DNA of 6,859 nt from Oscillospiraceae bacterium (GCA_015067375.1 SVMQ01000121.1:1-6859), one strand, 5' to 3'. Positions 1-6,495 are shown, counted from the first letter of the stretch. Program-made: numbers and translations. The notes: generated by a model from the sequence alone, not told the origin.

Positions 1-60
1 CCGTATCCGAAATGATATTCTCTGTAAACGGACACAGCAAGCCGTGTCCCTACGATATGG
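1..60. repeat. Nested inverted repeat downstream of lepA
   Basis: Three nested complementary pairs are visible: CCGTATC (1-7) with GATATGG (54-60, one G-T pair), GTA (24-26) with TAC (51-53), and GGACAC (30-35) with GTGTCC (44-49). The inner hairpin lies just past the lepA stop. On the minus strand it is not followed by a run of T, so it is a poor intrinsic terminator. It looks more like a small dispersed intergenic repeat or mobile-element remnant; the element may extend left of the window. That reading is inference. Confidence 0.4.
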
Positions 61-61
61 T

Positions 62-1879
62 TTATTCGTCCTCTAATTTCAGCACGGACATGAAAGCCTC
101 CTGCGGTACTTCTACCGTACCGAATGCTCTCATGCGCTTTTTACCCTCTTTCTGCTTTTCAAGCAGCTTCTTCTTTCTTGTAATATCGCCGCCGTAGCAC
201 TTTGCAAGAACGTCCTTGCGCATCGCCTTGATGGTCTCGCGCGCAATTATCTTGCCGCCGACAGCCGCCTGAATGGGTATCTCAAACAGCTGACGGGGAA
301 TGTGTATCTTAAGCTTCTCAGCCATCTTGCGTGCGCGCTCATAAGCCTTGTCTGTATGCACGATGAAGCTCAGCGCGTCGATGATGTCGCCGTTGAGCAG
401 GATATCCAGCTTTACAAGCTTGGACGGTGCAAAGCCCATCAGCTCGTAGTCATAGCTTGCGTAGCCGCGTGTGCGCGATTTCAGCACATCGAAGAAGTCG
501 TACACTATCTCGTTGAGCGGCAGCTCATAGTGCAGGTCTACTCTCGTTTCGTCGATATATTTCATGTCGCGGAAGGTGCCGCGGCGATTCTGACAAAGCT
601 CCATGATATTTCCGACATAATCAGACGGCGCATAGACGTGCGCATTTACCATAGGCTCATACGCCTGCGCTATCGTGCCCGGGTCGGGGTAATTGGTGGG
701 GTTGTCTATCATCATCGTGGTGCCGTCCGTCAGCTCTATCTTGTACACAACAGAGGGCGCAGTGGTGATGATATCGAGATTGTACTCGCGCTCGATACGC
801 TCCTGTATTATCTCCATGTGCAGCAGTCCGAGGAATCCGCAGCGGAAGCCGAAGCCGAGCGCTATCGAGGTTTCAGGCTCGAATGTGAGCGACGCGTCAT
901 TGAGCTGCAGCTTTTCAAGCGCCTCACGCAGGTCAACGTACTTCGCGCCGTCAGCAGGATAGATACCGCTGAATACCATCGGGTTGACATCGCGGTAGCC
1001 TGCAAGCGGCTCAGCCGCAGGGAGGTCTACCAGCGTCACGGTGTCGCCTACCTTAGTGTCGCCTATTGACTTGATGGAAGCCGCGATATAGCCTACCTCG
1101 CCCGCCTTAAGCTCCTTGCACGGCACAAGCTCGGTAGCGCCCATATAGCCTACCTCGACAACGGAGAATTCCGCACCTGTCGCCATCATGCGGATGCGGT
1201 CGCCCGCCTTTACGCTGCCCTCTTTGACACGGATGTACACGATAACGCCCTTGTAGCTGTCGTAGTAGCTGTCGAATATCAGCGCTTTAAGCGGCGCGTG
1301 GGGGTCGCCATTCGGTGCAGGCACAGCCTCAACGATGCGCTCCATTACTGCGTGGATGTTCATGCCCATCTTTGCGGATATCTCGGGCGCATCCATAGCC
1401 TCGATGCCGATAACGTCCTCTATCTCTTTCTTTACCACCTCAGGACGAGCAGAGGGCAGGTCTATCTTGTTCACGATAGGCACGACCTCAAGGTCATTCT
1501 CCACCGCAAGATAGGTGTTTGCAAGCGTCTGTGCCTCTATTCCCTGAGAAGCGTCCACGATGAGCAGCGCGCCCTCACACGCAACAAGTGAACGCGACAC
1601 CTCATAGTTGAAGTCAACGTGGCCTGGGGTGTCGATAAGGTTGAAGATGTAGTCCTCACCGTTGTCAGCGTGATACTTTAAGCGCACCGCGCGCGCCTTG
1701 ATAGTGATGCCGCGCTCGCGCTCGATATCCATGTTATCCAGAAGCTGCTCCTCCATGTCGCGCTTTGCAACAGTTTCGGTCTGCTCAAGGATGCGGTCTG
1801 CAAGTGTGGACTTGCCGTGGTCGATATGCGCGATGATGCTGAAATTTCGTATATTCTTAAGATAGCCTGTGTCTGCCAT
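62..1879 (-). CDS. lepA: Elongation factor 4 (LepA), ribosome-associated GTPase
   Basis: The protein is a 605-residue translational GTPase, the normal length for LepA/EF-4. EF-4 binds ribosomes and uses GTP; the family is linked to back-translocation and to ribosome assembly or translation under stress. The G domain has all expected motifs: AHIDHGKST (17-25, P-loop), ERERGITIK (53-61, switch I), DTPGH (83-87), NKID (137-140) and SAK (168-170). Beta-barrel and EF-G-like domains follow, and the LepA-specific C-terminal domain ends with the basic [15 protein letters not shown] stretch and a [17 protein letters not shown] tail. The chosen ATG gives the canonical N-terminus ([19 protein letters not shown]) and is preceded by AGAGAGG about 11 nt upstream. 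It lies 71 nt downstream of the 229-residue membrane protein gene with no terminator or clear promoter between them, so co-transcription is likely. No truncation or missing motif is seen. Confidence 0.98.
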   Translation of the reverse strand: MADTGYLKNIRNFSIIAHIDHGKSTLADRILEQTETVAKRDMEEQLLDNMDIERERGITIKARAVRLKYHADNGEDYIFNLIDTPGHVDFNYEVSRSLVACEGALLIVDASQGIEAQTLANTYLAVENDLEVVPIVNKIDLPSARPEVVKKEIEDVIGIEAMDAPEISAKMGMNIHAVMERIVEAVPAPNGDPHAPLKALIFDSYYDSYKGVIVYIRVKEGSVKAGDRIRMMATGAEFSVVEVGYMGATELVPCKELKAGEVGYIAASIKSIGDTKVGDTVTLVDLPAAEPLAGYRDVNPMVFSGIYPADGAKYVDLREALEKLQLNDASLTFEPETSIALGFGFRCGFLGLLHMEIIQERIEREYNLDIITTAPSVVYKIELTDGTTMMIDNPTNYPDPGTIAQAYEPMVNAHVYAPSDYVGNIMELCQNRRGTFRDMKYIDETRVDLHYELPLNEIVYDFFDVLKSRTRGYASYDYELMGFAPSKLVKLDILLNGDIIDALSFIVHTDKAYERARKMAEKLKIHIPRQLFEIPIQAAVGGKIIARETIKAMRKDVLAKCYGGDITRKKKLLEKQKEGKKRMRAFGTVEVPQEAFMSVLKLEDE

Positions 1880-1950
1880 TTATTTTGTTCCTCTCTTTTT
1901 ATTCATAGTTTTCGGTCTGTTTCTCGGATATTATTACAGAGCGAGCGCTC

Positions 1951-2640
1951 TCAGTCGTCCTCCGCGTACATTGTGTCCATCTTCCATTCAAGCTTTTCCA
2001 GAAGCTCCAGAAGATCCTCTGATGTTGAGCCCTCTGGCATAGCAAAGTTCTTGTACCGCTCGTTCTTGATAAGCTGCTTCACCACATAAAGGTCGTTCTT
2101 GTGCGAGGTCGCGCTCTCCTTGAACTCACGCAGCGGCGCAAACACGCCGTACTGCCCCTCCAATCGGTACACGACGAACTCATCTATCTGCAGCGCATAA
2201 AGCCCGTTTCCGTCAACCAGCACATTCAAGCTCATCGTGTCCACATCCAGCGGATCCTCGTTCAGCGTGAAATACACCAGCGGCTCATGCTTCTGATGCG
2301 CCTCGGTATGCTCAGAGCCTACGTTATCAAGCTCCGCTTCCGAAAACACATACCCCTCATCATAGACGTAATATGTGTTGGACCCTTGCTGCTCGCACCA
2401 CACCACGCTCAGCTCCGTTTCACCGACAGCGCGCGTGTAGTGGGTATCCTCAGGTGCATAGAATATCCCGGCGATCCATTTCACACCCAGCGCGAAAAGC
2501 CCGACGCATGTCAGCGTAATGATAAGCGGCAGGCACTTGATAAACGCCGCCTTGCCCTTCGGCATATCCTCATATTCTACCGCCACGTCAGCGGCGGTAT
2601 TCTGCTCCTCCTCGGGAGCGGTCATATCTTTCTCGTCCAT
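1951..2640 (-). CDS. Single-pass membrane protein of unknown function
   Basis: I do not recognise this 229-residue protein. An acidic N-terminal tail (1-28) is followed by KGK (28-30) and one hydrophobic segment at about 36-60 (rich in L, I, V, F), then about 165 residues with no further membrane segment. The lysines before the helix suggest N-terminus in, C-terminus out. The outer part has mixed beta-like stretches (for example LVYFTLNEDPLDVDTMSLNV) and ends in an acidic, possibly helical region (SEDLLELLEKLEWKMD). No cysteine pairs, lipobox or enzymatic motif is evident. The start has a strong ribosome binding site (AAAGGAAAGG at 2646-2655) and a good promoter at 2696-2724, leaving a leader of about 50 nt. 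It probably heads a transcript that includes lepA, but membership may only reflect position. Real gene: confident. Function: unknown. Confidence 0.88.
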   Translation of the reverse strand: MDEKDMTAPEEEQNTAADVAVEYEDMPKGKAAFIKCLPLIITLTCVGLFALGVKWIAGIFYAPEDTHYTRAVGETELSVVWCEQQGSNTYYVYDEGYVFSEAELDNVGSEHTEAHQKHEPLVYFTLNEDPLDVDTMSLNVLVDGNGLYALQIDEFVVYRLEGQYGVFAPLREFKESATSHKNDLYVVKQLIKNERYKNFAMPEGSTSEDLLELLEKLEWKMDTMYAEDD

Positions 2641-2695
2641 TATCGCCTTTCCTTTGCTTTGTATCTACAAATACTTTAATATACAGTTATATTTA

Positions 2696-2724
2696 AGTAT
2701 ATCACATTTTTTCCGTTTTGTTAA
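2696..2724 (-). promoter_or_regulatory. Sigma-A promoter for the 229-aa membrane protein (and lepA)
   Basis: Read on the minus strand, TTAACA (2719-2724) and TATACT (2696-2701) are separated by exactly 17 bp. Transcription would begin near 2689, about 50 nt before the ATG. The sequence around the -10 (TGTGATATACTTAAA) closely matches that of the other minus-strand operon promoter at 6456-6484. Confidence 0.8.
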
Positions 2725-2765
2725 GTCTTTTTTCAATTTTTTAGTACGAAAACGATCATTTACCC

Positions 2766-2796
2766 AAACTAAAACCCCTCGCTTTACGGCGAGGGG
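2766..2796 (-). terminator. Intrinsic terminator, minus strand
   Basis: CCCCTCGC (2775-2782) and GCGAGGGG (2789-2796) form a perfect 8-bp GC-rich stem with a 6-nt loop. On the minus strand it is followed by TTTTAGTTT (2766-2774), as expected of a Rho-independent terminator. On the plus strand the tail is poor in T. It therefore ends a minus-strand transcript arriving from the right, although no protein gene lies there on that strand; this is part of the case for the noncoding RNA at 2775-3417. Confidence 0.8.
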
Positions 2797-2850
2797 AGTG
2801 TTATTCAATTGTAATGTAAGATATTACATTGGAATGTACCGCCTTTATTA

Positions 2851-2871
2851 AATTTGGTCTTTGATCAAATT
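2851..2871. repeat. 9-bp hairpin, AATTTGGTC / GATCAAATT
   Basis: AATTTGGTC (2851-2859) pairs with GATCAAATT (2863-2871) around a 3-nt loop, with one G-U pair. It lies inside the proposed minus-strand RNA, near its 3' end. A further AT-rich hairpin (AATGTAA/TTACATT) follows at about 2812-2830. Confidence 0.5.
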
Positions 2872-3224
2872 CTTCGGGGACATTGGTCTCATCCTTTCGC
2901 AGATCTATACACTTTAAAGCTACTATACATTCTTTTCATGGTACCCACCTGCTTTCGATGGACGATCTATGTGAACGCTTTGTAGCGAATGATGTAGGTC
3001 GTTTCGCTTTGCGAAAACGGACGAACCGACATTTGCGGTCATCCTTGCGACCAAGATCATCTGCGCGCCGCCTGCTGCGGAGAGTGGTTTAATGAGCCAT
3101 ACGCTCTGGTATCGGCAGCTGCTGCGACTTGTGGGGGAAACGCCCCTCGCAGTCCGTTCGCCGTATATTCAGACCCTCAGCTCTCGGTACGAGCCGCAGA
3201 TGTTAAGTTCCAGATCTCAGTTGT

Positions 3225-3305
3225 TTCCATTGGACTCGCCCCTTTCCATTCAGATTTTGGTGTGTACAGTTTTGGTGTCATGTTCCATTGGACTGACCCC
3301 TTTCC
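3225..3305. repeat. Direct repeat of 23 bp, 58-bp period
   Basis: Two copies, 3225-3247 and 3283-3305, share TTCCATTGGACT, two variable bases, then CCCCTTTCC. Between them, TTTTGGTGT occurs twice (about 3255 and 3270). Both lie inside the proposed large noncoding RNA, where they would give a repeated GGAAAGGGG..AGTCCAATGGAA module. Confidence 0.7.
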
Positions 3306-3423
3306 GTCAAGTAAGGCCTTTGTTATCAACCTATCTACCCATCGGACCGTACCTCGTTTCTTAGTTTTGTCAAGAGCCCGTTCAGCTTTTGTCTGCTGCT
3401 CGGTGTTCTCTTTTCTTGTATTA

Positions 3424-3452
3424 ATAATACCATATTTCTTGTGCAAAGTCAA
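3424..3452 (-). promoter_or_regulatory. Sigma-A promoter for the candidate large RNA
   Basis: On the minus strand, TTGACT (3447-3452) and TATTAT (3424-3429) are spaced by 17 bp in AT-rich DNA. The predicted start is near 3417. No ORF with a ribosome binding site follows at a sensible distance. Confidence 0.7.
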
Positions 3453-3569
3453 TATATTTTTTCAACTTTTCTTTTGATATTTTATACAACATTTTTCTGA
3501 GGCTTTTGGGCAAACTACTGATATTTCGCACGATACGGCGGATTTCGCGCTTTTTCCGAAAAAACCATA

Positions 3570-3598
3570 TTGACAACTTTGAAATGATAGTGTACAAT
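3570..3598 (+). promoter_or_regulatory. Sigma-A promoter for the DUF1292 gene
   Basis: TTGACA (3570-3575) and TACAAT (3593-3598) are separated by 17 bp. The start would be near 3605, giving a leader of about 105 nt before the ATG at 3711. It diverges from the minus-strand promoter at 3424-3452. Confidence 0.82.
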
Positions 3599-3628
3599 AA
3601 AGACATACGCGGTCTGCTGTATCAGATA

Positions 3629-3689
3629 GAGTGTCAGACACTCCGCACATCACAAAACGACAGACCTACTGACGCGCCATTTGTGGCGC
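3629..3689 (+). promoter_or_regulatory. Two inverted repeats in the DUF1292 leader
   Basis: The first, GAGTGTCAGACACTC (3629-3643), is a 15-bp near-perfect palindrome that could be an operator or a short hairpin. The second, GCGCCA TTTG TGGCGC (3674-3689), is a perfect 6-bp hairpin with a tetraloop, ending 6 nt before the AAAGGA ribosome binding site (3696-3701). Either could modulate expression of the downstream gene; no riboswitch class is recognised. Confidence 0.45.
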
Positions 3690-3710
3690 ATGACGAAAGG
3701 AAATCACATC

Positions 3711-4034
3711 ATGAGTGAAGATATGAACAACACATTCCTCGACGAGGAAGAGGGCATCATCGAGCTTGAGGACGAAGACGGCAACGTCACAAGATTCGAG
3801 TTCGTTGACGCTATGGAATACAACGGAGTGACCTACTACGCGCTCGTTCCCGAGTCCGATGACGACGAGGGTGCAGACCAGTTCGTAGTTCTCAAGGAAG
3901 AGGAAGTAAACGGCGAGGCTATGCTTGCTACCGTTGATGATGACGACGAGTACTCCACTGTCGGCGAGATGTTCCTTCAGCGCTTCGCAGAGCTTGCGGG
4001 CTACGACGAGGATGACGAAGAGGACGGAGAATAA
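3711..4034 (+). CDS. DUF1292 family acidic small protein
   Basis: The 107-residue protein fits the DUF1292 (YrzB-like) family of Firmicutes, whose function is not known. The recognisable core is at about 15-75: IIELEDEDGNVTRFEFVDAM, then a YNGVTYYALVPE-type strand pair and FVVLKEEEVNGE. It is extremely acidic, with roughly 39 Asp/Glu against three Lys/Arg, including runs at 50-53 and in the last ten residues. It has no signal peptide or membrane segment, so it is probably cytosolic. I chose the ATG at 3711 because AAAGGA (3696-3701) is correctly spaced; an in-frame TTG at 3681 lies inside a leader hairpin and adds an unlikely N-terminus. Family members often sit beside ruvX/yqgF-type genes; this one stands alone with its own promoter. 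A TCCG/CGGA hairpin follows the stop (4042-4052), but there is no T-tract, so transcription may continue into the RNA candidate at 4103. Confidence 0.9.
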   Translation: MSEDMNNTFLDEEEGIIELEDEDGNVTRFEFVDAMEYNGVTYYALVPESDDDEGADQFVVLKEEEVNGEAMLATVDDDDEYSTVGEMFLQRFAELAGYDEDDEEDGE

Positions 4035-4102
4035 TTCCACCTCCGCTTCGGAATAAGTACAGTTGCATCGGATATAATATCGTTGCGGACAAAGTTTATT
4101 TT

Positions 4103-4297
4103 ACTGCCTTGCAAATTGCAGAAATGCAAGCGTTTAAGGTGTGTCGATATGATCCAACGTTTTTAAAAAGGGATTTCGACTCTGTCGGCGGATTGCAGAC
4201 CTCCCGTACTGCGGATGATAGGGAGCGTGAACCCGATAGGCGATCTTACCCACCCTGCACCATGCGGGTTTTATATGCACACCCCCGCCAAGGCGGT
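4103..4297 (+). ncRNA. Candidate structured RNA, about 195 nt, with pseudoknot
   Basis: The ends pair over 9 bp: ACTGCCTTG (4103-4111) with CAAGGCGGT (4289-4297, one G-U). Inside are GGTGTGT (4138-4144) with GCACACC (4277-4283), and hairpins CTTGCA/TGCAAG (4108-4130, competing with part of the end stem), CGAC/GTCG (4177-4187) and CCTGC/GCGGG (4254-4268). TTGCAG (4193-4198) with CTGCGG (4209-4214) interleaves with CTCCC (4201-4205) and GGGAG (4221-4225), which is a classic H-type pseudoknot. The plus strand is favoured: a TATAAT lies at 4073-4078 (no good -35, so read-through from the DUF1292 gene is possible) and a hairpin with a modest T-tract follows at 4310-4338. Length and a closed multi-branch shape suggest a conserved trans-acting RNA; raiA-type RNA or a divergent 6S RNA are candidates, the rod shape of 6S fitting less well. 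The family is unconfirmed. Confidence 0.5.
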
Positions 4298-4309
4298 TAA
4301 CCTTAAAAA

Positions 4310-4338
4310 AGAAAGAGAGGGCTTATGTCCTCTCTTTT
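4310..4338 (-). terminator. Terminator of the SipW-like/ECF operon, probably bidirectional
   Basis: AAAGAGAGGGC (4312-4322) pairs with GTCCTCTCTTT (4327-4337) around a TTAT loop, an 11-bp stem with one G-U. On the minus strand the stem runs into TTTCTTTTTT, a strong terminator 22 nt past the ECF gene stop. On the plus strand the tail TTTTGATCTATTT is weaker but could end the RNA at 4103-4297. Confidence 0.85.
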
Positions 4339-4359
4339 GATCTATTTAATATCAGCGCC

Positions 4360-5064
4360 TCATGCCGCGTCCTCCTGCTCAGTACAGAACACGCCGAATT
4401 TTGTTTTAAGCCGCCTCAGCTTATTGCCGAGCGGCTTTTTTAATACCAGCAGGAACACGACATTAGAAACGCAGTACATTACAGTAATTGGCAGTGCCGC
4501 CACAGCCGCCGCGAAAAAACGCTCCGCCGAAAACACGCCCTCCACTGAAAGCACCGTCCATGTTTCCATCACGAGCGAGTACAGTACACCTGACAGCACC
4601 CCACAAACGCACAGCGGCACCGTCTTTTCCAGCAGACCTCCGCTGTTAAGCAGACCTGCCGCAAATCCTATCAGACCCCAGCACAGCATCTGAAACGGAG
4701 TCCATGCGCCCTGTCCGAAAAAGATGTTGGAAATGAGCGCGGACAGCGCGCCTGTCATAAAACCCGCATACCGCCCGAAATGCGCCCCTGTTATGATGAC
4801 GAGCGCGGATACAGGCTTGAAGAACGGTATCGCCGCAAATATCACCCTGCCCGCCACCGAAAAGGCGGTCATGACTGACACCAACACTACCTCGCGTGCC
4901 ATAGGCCGCCGCTTCTCAAACGACAGGAAAAACGGCACACAGCACAAGAATGCAACAATCACCGCCGCGGCATCCCAGCGCCTGCCGCCGAACAACACCG
5001 CACTGCCTGCTGCAGTAAGCGGCACCGCAAGCAGTGCCGCCGTTATTATAAGCTTTTTCATCAT
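4360..5064 (-). CDS. ECF transporter S component (substrate-binding membrane subunit)
   Basis: The 234-residue protein is almost wholly hydrophobic, with about six to seven membrane segments (near 5-23, 30-48, 57-80, 85-110, 123-140, 150-168 and 184-208). The central block at 83-139 (KPVSALVIITGAHFG, then GFMTGALSALISNIFFGQG, WTPFQM and LIGFAAGLL) is the hallmark of a family of energy-coupling-factor S components. Such subunits bind a vitamin or cofactor and work with EcfT and two EcfA ATPases, usually encoded elsewhere, as here. The substrate cannot be read from sequence; related proteins include cobalamin-type S components, and no riboswitch is visible upstream to help. The first ATG overlaps the stop of the preceding gene (ATGA, 5061-5064), so translational coupling is likely; a second ATG follows directly. 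The C-terminal 25 residues are polar and cytoplasmic. Confidence 0.82.
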   Translation of the reverse strand: MMKKLIITAALLAVPLTAAGSAVLFGGRRWDAAAVIVAFLCCVPFFLSFEKRRPMAREVVLVSVMTAFSVAGRVIFAAIPFFKPVSALVIITGAHFGRYAGFMTGALSALISNIFFGQGAWTPFQMLCWGLIGFAAGLLNSGGLLEKTVPLCVCGVLSGVLYSLVMETWTVLSVEGVFSAERFFAAAVAALPITVMYCVSNVVFLLVLKKPLGNKLRRLKTKFGVFCTEQEDAA

Positions 5065-6368
5065 CTTCTGCGGTCTAATCCCGAAAGGATGTCTTCCACA
5101 TCATATCGGCTTCTGTCACGGCTGTCATCATCGTCGGATATCAGCTCAGAGCGTGATTTTGAAGCGAGTATAGCGGCGCTCTTCCTGCCTGCAGGCTCCG
5201 CGCGCTTTTTAGACTCCTTTGCGCCTGCGGTAGCCAGTGCATCCTCAAGGTCGATCAGCTCGCGGCGCGCTTTGTTTTTAGGCAGTCCCCTGCCGATCTG
5301 CGGCGCTTCGGACTGTGCAAAGAACGCGTCGGACTTCTTCTTTTTAGTTACTATCGGCATCTCAGCCGTGGAGCCTTTGAGTATCTCAGCCAGCTTCTGC
5401 TCTTTTTCGGAAGCCTCTGCGGAAACATCAAGCTTCTGCGGTGCTACTCGTACTTCTTCCGACTTAGGCTCGGGCTTAGGCGCTGTTGCTTTTTTCTGTG
5501 CAGCGGTAGCACTGTCTATGTACCTGCGTGCAGCAATTGAGGACGGTATGCTGCCCTGTGCCGACTGCTTCGGAGCAGGTCGGCTCACAGCAGGCTCAGG
5601 CTGCTCTGTATCAGGCGCTGACGGCTTCATGGTCGCGGGAGATCTGCGGCTCTTGCCATAGGTGAACAGCACGCTGTCTGCAGAAGAACCGGGTTTTCCG
5701 CCTGAGTTGCGGCTGTATTCCGCGTTGCCGTCTGCCTTTACACCGAGCGTCATATTGGATGCCACTTCCTCGCGCTCCTCATTCTTTTTCTGAGGCAGCA
5801 CCTCAGGGATAGGCGCATTCGCCGCTGCCGCCTTTACCAGTGAGAACACGATAAGCGCAAGGCACGGAAGCGCCGCCATAACGCAAACGCCCCACGGCGA
5901 CATAGAAAACCTGATCACCTTGCCAAGCACAGGGCTGCTCCATGTCGCCTTTCCGACAAGAGAGCTTCCCATTATCTTAGTGCGGTTATCGGCGCTGTCG
6001 GACACTTCCATCTCATACACGCCGTCTACAAGCTCAGCCTTCTCCATATAGCCCAGCACAGGCAGCAGCTCCTCAGACTTCACCTCGGCAGTGCCGACAG
6101 TTTCGGCCTGCGCCGCATCCTCAGCCTGTGTGTAAAGAATAAGGCTGCCCTGATCGAGGTCATAAGGCTCGCACTGCTCCACGATGACAGCAGCGCCGTT
6201 TTCAAGCCCTGCAAACGAGGACTCCTCGCAAAGGTACAGATTAAATCCGAACACACCTACGATCTCGGAAGCCCCGAACAGAGCCGAAATGATTATCATG
6301 AATACGCATAACACAAAGAGCAGGATACACACCGCATATCCGATGCCACGCATAATTTTTTTGACCAT
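5061..6368 (-). CDS. SipW/signal peptidase I-like membrane protein, apparently degenerate, with long disordered tail
   Basis: The 435-residue protein has a membrane helix at about 10-32, an outer domain at about 33-155, a second helix at about 160-182, and a cytoplasmic tail of about 250 residues. The first 182 residues resemble SipW-type signal peptidase I: a Y-x(n)-S region at 45-51, then NGAAVIVEQCEPYDLDQGSLILY (split around 58-79) matching the GDLVVV..DPxxLxxGDVIxF pattern, and VGKATWSSPVLG with SPWGVCVMAALP before the second helix. The canonical SGSMEP motif is replaced by EESSFAG; S50 or S51 could align with the catalytic serine, but the THR (His) or Lys motif is not evident, so enzymatic activity is doubtful. 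The tail is rich in Ala, Pro, Ser, Lys and Glu, with conserved-looking short segments RRELIDLEDALA (368-379) and RYDVEDILSGLDRRR (421-435). AGGAG lies at 6380-6384. It is first in an operon with the ECF gene. Function is unknown. Confidence 0.75.
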   Translation of the reverse strand: MVKKIMRGIGYAVCILLFVLCVFMIIISALFGASEIVGVFGFNLYLCEESSFAGLENGAAVIVEQCEPYDLDQGSLILYTQAEDAAQAETVGTAEVKSEELLPVLGYMEKAELVDGVYEMEVSDSADNRTKIMGSSLVGKATWSSPVLGKVIRFSMSPWGVCVMAALPCLALIVFSLVKAAAANAPIPEVLPQKKNEEREEVASNMTLGVKADGNAEYSRNSGGKPGSSADSVLFTYGKSRRSPATMKPSAPDTEQPEPAVSRPAPKQSAQGSIPSSIAARRYIDSATAAQKKATAPKPEPKSEEVRVAPQKLDVSAEASEKEQKLAEILKGSTAEMPIVTKKKKSDAFFAQSEAPQIGRGLPKNKARRELIDLEDALATAGAKESKKRAEPAGRKSAAILASKSRSELISDDDDSRDRSRYDVEDILSGLDRRR

Positions 6369-6393
6369 TTTTCCAAAAACTCCTCTTTTTCAC

Positions 6394-6422
6394 TTGACAA
6401 AACCGAAAATAAATATTATAAT
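6394..6422 (+). promoter_or_regulatory. Perfect-consensus sigma-A promoter for tRNA-Thr
   Basis: TTGACA (6394-6399) and TATAAT (6417-6422) match consensus at all twelve positions with a 17-bp spacer. Transcription should begin near 6429, about 66 nt before the tRNA. It points into the oppositely oriented operon promoter at 6456-6484. Confidence 0.9.
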
Positions 6423-6455
6423 AGATTTGTTATCGTCTTGCACGAATACATTTTA

Positions 6456-6484
6456 AGTATAGCACATATCCGTTATTTTTGCAA
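6456..6484 (-). promoter_or_regulatory. Sigma-A promoter for the SipW-like/ECF operon
   Basis: On the minus strand, TTGCAA (6479-6484, 4 of 6) and TATACT (6456-6461) are spaced by 17 bp, and TGC directly before TATACT gives an extended -10. The start would be near 6449, about 80 nt before the ATG. It resembles the promoter at 2696-2724 around the -10. Confidence 0.65.
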
Positions 6485-6495
6485 GCGCTTTTTAT

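Larger units (their letters stand above)
2775..3417 (-). ncRNA. Candidate large structured noncoding RNA (about 640 nt)
   Basis: A strong minus-strand promoter (3424-3452) and a strong minus-strand terminator (2766-2796) bracket about 640 nt with no convincing protein gene on either strand. The interval is dense in helices: CTGCGA (3147-3152) with TCGCAG (3122-3127) enclosing GGGG/CCCC; CTCG/CGAG around TAC (3183-3193); GAGC/GCTC (3094-3106); CGTTTTCGC/GCGAAACG (3000-3019); and 2851-2871. A possible long-range pair joins GGTAC (3349-3353) to GTACC (2940-2944). It also holds an imperfect 58-bp direct repeat (3225-3305). Size, gut-Clostridia setting and lack of ORF resemble the large ornate RNA classes found in rumen and gut Firmicutes, such as ROOL; I cannot confirm a family from sequence alone. 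It lacks recognisable RNase P, tmRNA or group II intron domain V signatures. Alternative: a decayed gene or mobile-element relic between fortuitous signals. Confidence 0.45.

Noticed and set aside
302..1069. Long plus-strand open frame inside lepA (255 codons)
   Set aside because: It lies antisense to a gene with every LepA motif, and its translation has no recognisable domain; it is a shadow frame.
2847..2940. Two tiny minus-strand ORFs of 16 and 11 codons, the second with AAAGGA upstream
   Set aside because: They are too short to support without conservation, and lie within the structured RNA candidate; a leader-peptide role cannot be excluded.
3060..3110. Possible group II intron domain V in the minus-strand RNA
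   Set aside because: The GAGC/GCTC hairpin is too short and lacks the conserved domain V bases and boundary motifs.
2883..3364. Two plus-strand open frames (69 and 90 codons)
   Set aside because: No ribosome binding site or plus-strand promoter fits, and the products are Arg/Ser/Leu-rich with no domain. They lie antisense to the candidate RNA.
3177..3452. Minus-strand open frame of 91 codons (MTLHKKYGI...)
   Set aside because: Its start codon lies in the -35 of the promoter at 3424-3452, upstream of the predicted RNA start. It spans the direct repeats and gives no recognisable protein.
3421..3606. Basic 61-residue minus-strand open frame (MSLLYTIISK...)
   Set aside because: It runs across both divergent promoters, lacks a ribosome binding site, and reflects AT-rich promoter DNA.
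4109..4300. Plus-strand open frame of 63 codons
   Set aside because: It coincides with the paired segments of the RNA candidate, has no ribosome binding site, and its product looks random.
5089..5661. Plus-strand open frame of 190 codons in the SipW-like gene
   Set aside because: It is antisense to the Ala/Pro/Ser-rich tail, whose base composition keeps antisense frames open; its serine-rich product has no family signature.
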